From Shimia_B sp038528385 (GTDB lineage Bacteria; Pseudomonadota; Alphaproteobacteria; Rhodobacterales; Rhodobacteraceae): a DNA stretch of 64,000 bases. Below are positions 43,163 through 50,141 of this stretch, piece after piece; position 1 is the stretch's first letter, and each line of letters starts with the position of its first letter. The position numbers and the translations under genes are program-made. The stretch lies in assembly GCA_038528385.1 (NCBI GenBank), contig JBCBET010000005.1, positions 1-64,000 of the forward strand, read 5' to 3'. The notes under the pieces were generated by a model. It was not told where the DNA came from. It searched no databases and worked only from the letters and a program-made list of their open reading frames with translations.

Positions 43163-43948
43163 ATGTCAATTCTCGACCTGACGGAAGACGGGCCGGTCAC
43201 GCGGCTGACGATGAACGCGCCGGAGCGGCTCAATGCGCTCTCGGACGAGATGCTCGCGGCGCTGCAGGGCGCCTTCGACGAGTTGCGCGAGACGGCCCGC
43301 TGCCGGGTGATCGTACTTGCGGGCGCGGGCAAGGCGTTCTGCGCGGGCCACGACCTCAAGGAGATGCAGGCCGCCCGGCAGGCCCCCGATGGCGGGCGCG
43401 CGGCCTGGAAGGACCTCTTCGACCGGTGTGCGGCGATGATGCAGACGATCCCCACCCTGCCCCAGCCGGTCATCGCGCAGCCCCACGGCATCGCCACGGC
43501 GGCGGGCTGCCAGCTCGTGGCGAGCTGTGATCTCGCCGTGGCGGCGGACGGCACGCGCTTCGGCGTGAACGGGGTCAATATCGGGCTCTTCTGCTCCACG
43601 CCCATGGTGGCGCTGTCGCGGAACATCCCACGCAAGCACGCCTTCGAGATGCTGACGACCGGCGATTTCCTGAGCGCCGAGGACGCGCGCGCGGCGGGCC
43701 TCGTGAACCGCGTGGTGCCTGCCGAACGATTGGCGGAGGAAACGGGCGCCCTCGCCCACCAGATCGCGGGCAAGCTCGGCACGGCCGTCAAGATCGGCAA
43801 GGAAGCCTTCTACCGCCAGATCGAGATGCCGGTGGCGGAGGCCTACCGCTACACCGGGGACGTCATGGTCGAGAACATGGCGCGCGCGGACACCGCCGAG
43901 GGCGTGCAGGCCTTCATCGAGAAGCGTCCGCCAGATTGGGATCAGTAG
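43163..43948 (+). CDS. Enoyl-CoA hydratase/isomerase family protein
   Basis: 261-residue crotonase-fold protein. The oxyanion-hole segments are GKAFCAGHDLKEM (about 58-70) and the stretch HGIATAAGCQLVASCDLAVA (about 110-129). The usual catalytic glutamate around the second segment is replaced by sequence without a clear Glu pair (GVNGVNIGLFCS), so the reaction may not be a standard hydration. ATG 43163 is 8 nt from GGGAGGGG; ATG 43157 would be too close. Possible roles are fatty or branched-chain acid degradation. Confidence 0.83.
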   Translation: MSILDLTEDGPVTRLTMNAPERLNALSDEMLAALQGAFDELRETARCRVIVLAGAGKAFCAGHDLKEMQAARQAPDGGRAAWKDLFDRCAAMMQTIPTLPQPVIAQPHGIATAAGCQLVASCDLAVAADGTRFGVNGVNIGLFCSTPMVALSRNIPRKHAFEMLTTGDFLSAEDARAAGLVNRVVPAERLAEETGALAHQIAGKLGTAVKIGKEAFYRQIEMPVAEAYRYTGDVMVENMARADTAEGVQAFIEKRPPDWDQ

Positions 43949-43985
43949 GCTTTTCATCCCCGGCGCGGGGTTTTACATCGCCCCC

Positions 43986-45338
43986 ATGACAGAGACATTG
44001 CACATCGTCGGCGGCGGCATGGCAGGCTCCGAGGCCGCCTGGCAGGCCGCGCAAGCAGGCATCCGCGTCGTCATTCACGAGATGCGGCCCAAGACCGGTA
44101 CATTCGCTCACCAGACGGGCGACCTGGCAGAGATGGTCTGCTCCAACTCCTTCCGCTCGGACGACAGCGAACAGAACGCGGTGGGGCTCCTGCACTGGGA
44201 GATGCGCGCCGCGGGCGGGCTGATCATGGAGATGGCCGATGCGCACCGGCTGCCCGCGGGCGGCGCACTCGCCGTGGACCGGGAGCCCTTCGCGCAATCT
44301 GTAACAGCGCGCTTGAAGAGCCTGCCCAATGTCTCTGTTTCCTATGAAGAAATCGAGGAGTTGCCTAGCGAGGGGCACTGGATCTTCGCCACCGGCCCGC
44401 TGACCTCCGACACGCTGGCCGAGGCCATCCGCGCGGAAACGGGCACAGAAGCGCTCGCCTTCTTCGATGCCATCGCGCCGATCCTCTATGCCGACACGAT
44501 CGACATGTCGAAGGCGTGGATGCAGTCCCGCTACGACAAGGGCGAGACGGAGGAGGAGCGCCGCGCCTACCTCAACTGCCCCATGGATCGCGATCAATAC
44601 GAGGGCTTCATCGACGCGCTGCTCACGGCGGAGAAGACGGCGTTCAAGCCCGGCGAGACGGCGGGCTATTTCGACGGCTGCCTGCCCATCGAGGTCATGG
44701 CCGAGCGCGGGCGTGAGACGCTGCGCCACGGACCCATGAAGCCCGTGGGCCTGACGAACCCGCATCAGCCCGATGTCAAACCTCACGCAGTGGTTCAGCT
44801 TCGCCGGGATAATGTGCTGGGAACGCTGTATAATATTGTCGGCTTTCAGACCAAGATGAAGTACGGCGCGCAAAAGGAAGTTCTGCGCCGGATTCCGGGC
44901 CTCGAGGGCGCGGAATTCGCGCGGCTGGGCGGCATTCACCGCAACACGTTCCTCAACTCGCCGACACTTCTCACCGTTGATATGCGCCTCAAATCGCGAC
45001 CCAACATCCGCTTCGCCGGCCAGATCACAGGCGTGGAGGGCTACGTGGAAAGCGCGGCCATGGGCCTCCTCGCCGGGCGCCTCGCTGCGGCGGAGATCCA
45101 GGGCCGGCCTCTCCACACGCCCCCGCCCACCACGGCCACGGGCGCGCTCATCACGCACATCACCGGCGGCGCGGAGGCGAAAACCTTCCAGCCGATGAAC
45201 GTCAATTTCGGGCTCTTCCCGCCCATCGACGTGCGCGGCGGACGGCGCAACCGGCCCGCGCGCTACAAAGCCTACACCGACCGCGCGAAAGCGGACTGGA
45301 CAGCGTGGCTCGGCGCGCCCGCGTTGGATGCCGCCTGA
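43986..45338 (+). CDS. trmFO: Methylenetetrahydrofolate-tRNA-(uracil-5)-methyltransferase TrmFO
   Basis: Folate/FAD-dependent enzyme making m5U54 in the tRNA T-loop; 450 residues. The FAD motif is VGGGMAGSEAAW (8-19). Family segments include HEMRPKTGTFAHQT, CSNSFRSDD, GYFDGCLPIEVMAERG and the C-terminal NVNFGLFPP. Length and motifs are standard. The gap to the preceding hydratase gene is 37 bp and to the following methyltransferase gene 20 bp. Confidence 0.96.
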   Translation: MTETLHIVGGGMAGSEAAWQAAQAGIRVVIHEMRPKTGTFAHQTGDLAEMVCSNSFRSDDSEQNAVGLLHWEMRAAGGLIMEMADAHRLPAGGALAVDREPFAQSVTARLKSLPNVSVSYEEIEELPSEGHWIFATGPLTSDTLAEAIRAETGTEALAFFDAIAPILYADTIDMSKAWMQSRYDKGETEEERRAYLNCPMDRDQYEGFIDALLTAEKTAFKPGETAGYFDGCLPIEVMAERGRETLRHGPMKPVGLTNPHQPDVKPHAVVQLRRDNVLGTLYNIVGFQTKMKYGAQKEVLRRIPGLEGAEFARLGGIHRNTFLNSPTLLTVDMRLKSRPNIRFAGQITGVEGYVESAAMGLLAGRLAAAEIQGRPLHTPPPTTATGALITHITGGAEAKTFQPMNVNFGLFPPIDVRGGRRNRPARYKAYTDRAKADWTAWLGAPALDAA

Positions 45339-45358
45339 CGCTATGTTAGCCTCCTGGC

Positions 45359-45982
45359 ATGACAGATCAGATGAAAGAGCAGCTGTGGACGCCCCGCAGC
45401 GTTGAGGACACGCAAAAGATCTACGCCGAGTGGGCGAAGACCTACGAGGCCGACGTGCAGGGCATGGCTTACGCCACCCCTGCCCGCATCGCCGAGGCGA
45501 TCCGACCGCACGTGACGCCGCGGGACCCGATCCTCGATTTTGGTTGTGGCACGGGGCTTTCGGGCCTCGCCCTCGCGCAGCAGGGCTACGAGATCATCGA
45601 CGGCACCGACATCTCCGAGCCCATGCTGGAGCACGCCTACGAGAAGCAGCACGACGGCCGGGATGTCTATCGCAACGTCTGGCTCGGCTCGCCAGGACGC
45701 GTCGATGCGGTGCCGGGCGATTATGCCTGCATCGTGGCCACGGGGGTGATCTCGCTCGGTGCCGCACCGCCCGAGATGCTGCGCGTGCTTCTCGACAATC
45801 TGGGGCCCGAGGGCATCCTCGCGTTCAGCTACAACGATCCGACGCTGGAGGACGCGGCCTACATGGACGCCCTCGCCGAGGTCCTCGAGGACGGCACCGC
45901 GCGGCAGCTCTCCCGCCAGCACGGGCCGCATCTGAGCGAGAAGGTCATTGGCTCGGACGTCATCGTTCTCCGGCGGCGATGA
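45359..45982 (+). CDS. Class I SAM-dependent methyltransferase
   Basis: 207 residues with a Rossmann-fold methyltransferase domain. Motif I is LDFGCGTGLSG (59-69), the acidic residue of motif II is in DGTDISEPML, and motif IV is ACIVATGVISLGAAPPEML. The substrate is unknown; the small size and lack of an RNA-binding domain suggest a small molecule or protein. It overlaps gluQ by 4 nt (ATGA), so the two are translated together, which gives a weak hint of a translation-related role. Confidence 0.8.
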   Translation: MTDQMKEQLWTPRSVEDTQKIYAEWAKTYEADVQGMAYATPARIAEAIRPHVTPRDPILDFGCGTGLSGLALAQQGYEIIDGTDISEPMLEHAYEKQHDGRDVYRNVWLGSPGRVDAVPGDYACIVATGVISLGAAPPEMLRVLLDNLGPEGILAFSYNDPTLEDAAYMDALAEVLEDGTARQLSRQHGPHLSEKVIGSDVIVLRRR

Positions 45983-46803
45983 TCACACGCTTCGCGCCCT
46001 CTCCCACGGGGCCGCTCCACCTGGGCCATGCCTATTCGGCGTTGCTTGCCCATGACATGGCGCGCGCGGCGGGCGGAACGTTCCTTCTGCGCCACGAGGA
46101 CACGGATTTCGAGCGCAGCAAGAATCACTGGATCGCGCAGGTGGAAGACGACCTGCGCTGGCTCGGCCTCTCCTGGCCGCAGCCGGCGCTGCGGCAGTCC
46201 AAGCATCTGCCGAGATATCAGGCGGCGCTCGATCAGCTGGAGGCGATAGGTCTTCTCTATCCCTGTTCGTGCACACGCGGCGACATCCGGGCAGCCCTCT
46301 CCGCACCGCAAGAGGGGCACCTGCCCGGGCCCTACCCCGGCACCTGCCGAGGGCGAGCCATGTCCGACTTCCAGGAGGGAGATGCGATCCGCCTCGACCT
46401 CTCAAAAGCGCTCTCGCGGGCGTGCCCCATCACGTTCGTCGAAACCGGGGAGGCCCATGGCGGGAAGCACCACGTGGAGGCGGAGACCCTCGCCCGCCTC
46501 TCCGGCGACGTCGTCGTGGGCCGCAAGGACGGCGTCGTGGCTTACTTCCTCGCCTCCGCTCTGGACGATATCCACGAGGGGATCACGGATGTCATCCGGG
46601 GCGAAGATCTCTTCGATTTCACGGGCATCCAGGTGCTTATTCTCGCACTGCTTGGCCTTGCACCCCCGCGCTACCATCATCACCGCCTGATCCGCGACGA
46701 GACAGGCAAGCGGCTGGCCAAGCGTGACGATGCGCGCGCCATCCGGCAGTACCGCGAGGACGGGCTGAGCCCGGCGGATATGCGCGCGCTGCTGGGGCTC
46801 TAA
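45979..46803 (+). CDS. gluQ: Glutamyl-Q tRNA(Asp) synthetase
   Basis: Truncated GluRS paralogue that attaches glutamate to queuosine-34 of tRNA-Asp; 274 residues. The HIGH-type motif is APSPTGPLHLGHAYSAL (6-22). A zinc site is formed by CSCTRGD and the downstream YPGTCRGR. The KMSKS equivalent is KRLAKRDDA. The C-terminal anticodon-binding half of GluRS is missing, which defines this family. It starts on the methyltransferase stop and ends 4 nt inside the convergent hisI gene. Confidence 0.95.
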   Translation: MITRFAPSPTGPLHLGHAYSALLAHDMARAAGGTFLLRHEDTDFERSKNHWIAQVEDDLRWLGLSWPQPALRQSKHLPRYQAALDQLEAIGLLYPCSCTRGDIRAALSAPQEGHLPGPYPGTCRGRAMSDFQEGDAIRLDLSKALSRACPITFVETGEAHGGKHHVEAETLARLSGDVVVGRKDGVVAYFLASALDDIHEGITDVIRGEDLFDFTGIQVLILALLGLAPPRYHHHRLIRDETGKRLAKRDDARAIRQYREDGLSPADMRALLGL

Positions 46804-47150
46804 AGCGGCTGCATGAGCTCCGTCTCTTCGCCCTCGCGCACGGCGGTGTAAAAGCAGCTGAGCCGCCCGGTATGGCAGGCGGGGCCGGTCTGGCGGACGA
46901 TCACGAGCAAGCAGTCGCGATCGCAATCGACGCGAAAATCCACCAGCTCCTGCACGTGCCCGGACGTCTCGCCCTTCACCCAGAAGGATTGCCGCGAGCG
47001 CGACCAATAGGTCACGCGGCCCGTCTCGAGCGTGCGGGCCACCGCCTCCGCATTCATCCAGGCCATCATGAGCACGGTCCCGTCCTCTGCCTGCGCGATG
47101 GCGGGGATCAGGCCCTTGGCGTCGTAGGTGAGACTTGCCGGGTCAAACAT
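46800..47150 (-). CDS. hisI: Phosphoribosyl-AMP cyclohydrolase
   Basis: Third step of histidine synthesis, opening the adenine ring of PR-AMP; 116 residues. Motifs: AWMNAEAVARTLETGRVTYWSRSR (31-54, cited by ends) and the metal/catalytic region VDCDRDCLLVIVRQTGPACHTG with its three cysteines. The HisE domain found fused in enterics is absent, as usual in this group. It is divergent from the Fe-S scaffold gene with a 60-bp gap and stands apart from other his genes. Confidence 0.95.
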   Translation of the reverse strand: MFDPASLTYDAKGLIPAIAQAEDGTVLMMAWMNAEAVARTLETGRVTYWSRSRQSFWVKGETSGHVQELVDFRVDCDRDCLLVIVRQTGPACHTGRLSCFYTAVREGEETELMQPL

Positions 47151-47210
47151 GACAATTTCCTTTTCTGGCCCGCGCGCTTATCTAGGCCCTCGGGAGGCAC
47201 TGCAAGGCTC

Positions 47211-47648
47211 ATGGAACAAGACCTGATGAAGCTATACTCCACGCGCATCCTCGCGCTGGCGGCGGACATCCCGCATTTGGGGCGCCTCGAGGCGCCTGAC
47301 GGGACGGCGCGGGAGCGCTCCCCGCAATGCGGATCGGCTGTGACGGTGGATGTGGTGACCGAGGCCGGGCGCGTCAGCGGCTTTGCACAGGATGTGAAGG
47401 CCTGCGCGCTGGGTCAGGCGGCGGCGTCCGTGGTGGGCAGCCATGTCATCGGCAAATCCCGCGCCGACGTGGCCCAAGCGCGGGACGCCCTGCGCGCCAT
47501 GCTCGAAGGCGGCGCGCCGGGTCTGACCTGGAACGGGTTCGAGGTGCTCGAGGCGGCCGTCCCTTTCAAGAACCGCCATGCCTCCATCCTCCTGTCGCTC
47601 GACGCCACGCTCGCCGCGCTCGACGATGCGGAGGCGAAAGCAGCCTGA
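47211..47648 (+). CDS. Iron-sulfur cluster assembly scaffold protein (IscU/NifU-like)
   Basis: 145 residues from ATG 47211. Two of the scaffold cysteines are visible in SPQCGSAVTVDV and VKACALGQAAASV, while the third expected near the C-terminus is absent. This pattern is seen in the divergent IscU-like proteins that Rhodobacterales encode next to hisI. Cluster-carrier function is likely but not certain. GGGAGG lies 13 bp upstream; ATG 47226 is an alternative start. Confidence 0.8.
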   Translation: MEQDLMKLYSTRILALAADIPHLGRLEAPDGTARERSPQCGSAVTVDVVTEAGRVSGFAQDVKACALGQAAASVVGSHVIGKSRADVAQARDALRAMLEGGAPGLTWNGFEVLEAAVPFKNRHASILLSLDATLAALDDAEAKAA

Positions 47649-47664
47649 ACGCCTGTCACACAGC

Positions 47665-47702
47665 GAAAAAACGCCGCGTATCCTGGCAGGGACACGCGGC
47701 GT
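47665..47702 (-). terminator. Intrinsic terminator downstream of the SOS-box peptide gene
   Basis: On the minus strand ACGCCGCGT and ACGCGGCGT form a 9-bp perfect stem around 14 nt, followed immediately by TTTTTT. It lies about 130 nt beyond the stop of the 37-codon gene, so that gene has a defined transcript end on its own strand. Confidence 0.88.
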
Positions 47703-47830
47703 GAGGTGTGCAATCCGATGATCTGACGCTGGCCGGTGAGAGAGGCAGATCTCAGGGCCGGTATGCTGGGGGCATCAGCGCGAACGAGGGGACAAAAGCG
47801 CTTAGCGTCAGGGGACCGCAGGCAGAAACC

Positions 47831-47944
47831 TTAGAGAAATGCGGGCATCCAGAGCCCGGTATAGAGCATGACCATGAGTGCCGTGATGCCGATCACGTCC
47901 TTGAGAAGCGTCGGGATGCGGAGGAGGGTGGCGATCTTTTTCAT
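47831..47944 (-). CDS. 37-residue membrane peptide downstream of a LexA box
   Basis: Short ORF, ATG 47944 to TAA 47831. The peptide has a basic amphipathic N-terminus (MKKIATLLRIPTLLKD) and a hydrophobic helix from residue 17 on (VIGITALMVMLYTGLWM), ending PAFL. A perfect SOS operator lies 64 bp upstream (48008-48022), and a strong same-strand terminator lies about 130 nt downstream. Size, topology and control resemble SOS-induced inner-membrane peptides such as Caulobacter SidA (a division inhibitor) or E. coli TisB. No sequence relation to either is claimed. The ribosome site is weak (ACGAGC). recG ends 107 bp upstream on the same strand. The ORF is inferred from structure and context, not from homology. 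Confidence 0.6.
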   Translation of the reverse strand: MKKIATLLRIPTLLKDVIGITALMVMLYTGLWMPAFL

Positions 47945-48007
47945 GGTGCAGCTCGTGTCGTTCATCTCTGTTGACACTTTGTTCTCATACGTGGCGCCCG
48001 TCGTAAA

Positions 48008-48022
48008 GAACTTTTTGAGAAC
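48008..48022. promoter_or_regulatory. LexA (SOS) operator, alphaproteobacterial type
   Basis: GAAC-TTTTTGA-GAAC is a perfect GAAC-N7-GAAC (equally GTTC-N7-GTTC), the LexA recognition site of alphaproteobacteria. A second, degenerate copy (GAAC-TTTTCGA-GACG, 48029-48043) lies exactly 21 bp away, two helical turns. The only gene placed to be controlled is the 37-codon gene at 47831-47944. The box overlaps the probable -35 region of a minus-strand promoter with TATGAG as -10. Confidence 0.75.
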
Positions 48023-48050
48023 ATGCGCGAACTTTTCGAGACGAGCCCGC

Positions 48051-50141
48051 CTAACCCACTGAGATCAAACGGATCGCCCTGTCCTGCTCCATGAACCATA
48101 GGAGAACACGCGCCGCCTTACCACGCGGGCTCTCCAGTGTGGGATCGTCGTGCAGGAGCTTGCGCGCGTCGCTCTGCGCGGTGGCCATGAGGCCAGGCAT
48201 CGCTTCCAGATTGGCCACGCGGAACCGTGGCAGGCCCGACTGAGCCGTCCCGATCATGTCGCCCGCCCCGCGGATGGCGAGGTCCTCCTCGGCGATGCGA
48301 AAGCCGTCCTCCGTCTCGCGCATGATGCGCAGGCGGCGCTCGCCCCCCTCGGTGAGCGGGGCCTGGTAGATGAGGAGGCAGGTGGAGGCCAGCGCGCCGC
48401 GCCCCACCCGGCCCCGTAGCTGGTGGAGCTGCGCGAGGCCGAAGCTCTCGGCGCGCTCGATGACCATGATGGAGGCGTTGGGCACGTTCACGCCGACCTC
48501 GATCACCGTCGTCGCCACGAGGACCGACGTCTCGCCCGAGGCGAAGCGCGCCATCGCCGCGTCCTTATCGGTGGGCGGCATCTGGCCGTGGACGAGCCCC
48601 ACGACCCCCTCCCCGAGCGCAGCGCGGAGCCGCTTGAAGCGGTCCTCGGCGGCGGTCATGTCCACCGTCTCGCTTTCTTCCACGAGGGGGCAGACCCAGT
48701 AGGCCTGCTTGCCCTCCGCCACTGCCGCGCGAAGCTTCGCCACCACGTCCTCGAGCCGCTCCATGGGGACCGTGGCCGTCTGGATCGGCGTCCGCCCGGG
48801 GGGCTTTTCATCGAGGAGGGAGACATCCATGTCCCCGTATTGCGCCAGCGCGAGGCTGCGCGGGATGGGCGTGGCCGTCATGACGAGCACGTCCGCCGCC
48901 GCACCCTTCTCGCCAAGGAGGAGCCGCTGGCGCACGCCGAAACGGTGCTGCTCGTCCACGATGGCCAGCCGCAGGTCGGAGAAGATCACATCCTTCTGAA
49001 ACACCGCATGGGTGCCCACGAGGATGTCGATCTCACCCGCCGCCAGCGCGCGAAGCTTCTCATCCCGGCCCGCGCCCTTGTCGCGGCCAGTGAGCAGCAC
49101 GAGCCGCACGCCCGCATGGGCGGCCATAGGCGCGAGGCTCTCGAGGTGCTGGCGCGCGAGGATCTCCGTGGGCGCCATCATCACCCCCTGCCCGCCGGCC
49201 TCCACGGCGATAAGGAGCGCAAGGAAGGCGACGAGCGTTTTTCCTGCGCCCACATCGCCTTGCAGCAGCCTGTTCATGCGCTTCGGGCGCGCCATGTCGG
49301 CGGCGATCTCTTCCATGGCGCGGGTCTGCGCGCCCGTGGGATCGAACGGCAGCGCCGCGAGAATGCGCTGCCGGAGCCGTCCGTCCCCCTCGGTGACGAG
49401 CCCCTTTGCCTTCCGGTCCCGCGCGCGGGCGAGCGCGAGCGTCAGCTGATGGGCGAGGAGTTCGTCATAGGCCAGGCGGAGCCGCGCCTTGGCGGAGGGC
49501 GAGACATCGCCCATGGTGCGAGGCGCCTGCACGGCGCGGATCGCCTCTGTCGTCGTGGGCCAGCTCTTCTCGGCCACGAGTGCCGCATCGGCCCATTCCG
49601 GAAAGTCGGGGAGCCGTTCCAGCGCGCCTGCCACGGCCTTCGACAGCACCTTGGAGGTCACGCCCGCGCCCTGGGGATAGACAGCCTCCACCTCCGGGAT
49701 CTCGCCCAGATCGGAGGGCGCCACGACGTGATCGGGATGGACCATGTTGGCCTCCCCGTCGAAGAGCTCGACCTTGCCGGAGACCACGCGCCGCGCACCC
49801 ACGGGCAGGATTTTCTCCAGATACGGCCCCCGCGCGTGGAAATACACGAGCTGAAACGCCGTCGCGCTGTCTTCCACGAAGATGCGATGGGGCGCGCCCT
49901 TCCGGCTCGGCGCGTGGTGGCGCTTGACCTCCACCTCCACCGTCAGCGTCGCGGGGAGCTCTTGCCCCTGCACCGTTGTCACCGGGCGGCGGTCGATGAT
50001 CGCGTGGGGCAGATGAAAGAGCAGGTCGCGCGGCTTCTCGATGCCGAGCGCGGCCATGTTCTGCGCCATTTTCGGGCCCACGCCGGGGAGCGTTTCGAGG
50101 TCGCTGAAGAGCGGAAAGAGGAGTTCCGGGCGGGTGCTCAT
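48051..50141 (-). CDS. recG: ATP-dependent DNA helicase RecG
   Basis: Branch-migration helicase that remodels stalled forks and Holliday junctions; 696 residues. An N-terminal wedge domain (helix-hairpin-helix at LPGVGPKMAQNMAALG, 18-33) precedes the SF2 helicase core. Motif I is GDVGAGKTLVAFLAL, motif II is DEQHRFGV, motif III is VMTATPIPRSLAL, and motif VI is QLRGRVGRG. The C-terminal TRG-like region is present. It overlaps ligA by 4 nt. In relatives recG often follows other genes; coupling to ligA here makes a replication-repair unit. Confidence 0.97.
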   Translation of the reverse strand: MSTRPELLFPLFSDLETLPGVGPKMAQNMAALGIEKPRDLLFHLPHAIIDRRPVTTVQGQELPATLTVEVEVKRHHAPSRKGAPHRIFVEDSATAFQLVYFHARGPYLEKILPVGARRVVSGKVELFDGEANMVHPDHVVAPSDLGEIPEVEAVYPQGAGVTSKVLSKAVAGALERLPDFPEWADAALVAEKSWPTTTEAIRAVQAPRTMGDVSPSAKARLRLAYDELLAHQLTLALARARDRKAKGLVTEGDGRLRQRILAALPFDPTGAQTRAMEEIAADMARPKRMNRLLQGDVGAGKTLVAFLALLIAVEAGGQGVMMAPTEILARQHLESLAPMAAHAGVRLVLLTGRDKGAGRDEKLRALAAGEIDILVGTHAVFQKDVIFSDLRLAIVDEQHRFGVRQRLLLGEKGAAADVLVMTATPIPRSLALAQYGDMDVSLLDEKPPGRTPIQTATVPMERLEDVVAKLRAAVAEGKQAYWVCPLVEESETVDMTAAEDRFKRLRAALGEGVVGLVHGQMPPTDKDAAMARFASGETSVLVATTVIEVGVNVPNASIMVIERAESFGLAQLHQLRGRVGRGALASTCLLIYQAPLTEGGERRLRIMRETEDGFRIAEEDLAIRGAGDMIGTAQSGLPRFRVANLEAMPGLMATAQSDARKLLHDDPTLESPRGKAARVLLWFMEQDRAIRLISVG

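Noticed and set aside
47708..47974. 88-codon plus-strand frame across the SOS-box peptide gene
   Set aside because: Composition rich in His, Asp and Glu as in antisense shadows, with no ribosome site or family. The opposite strand has the operator, helix and terminator.
47971..47976. Perfect TTGACA on the plus strand, considered as the -35 of an antisense RNA to the SOS peptide
   Set aside because: No acceptable -10 at 15-19 bp spacing (GC-only sequence).
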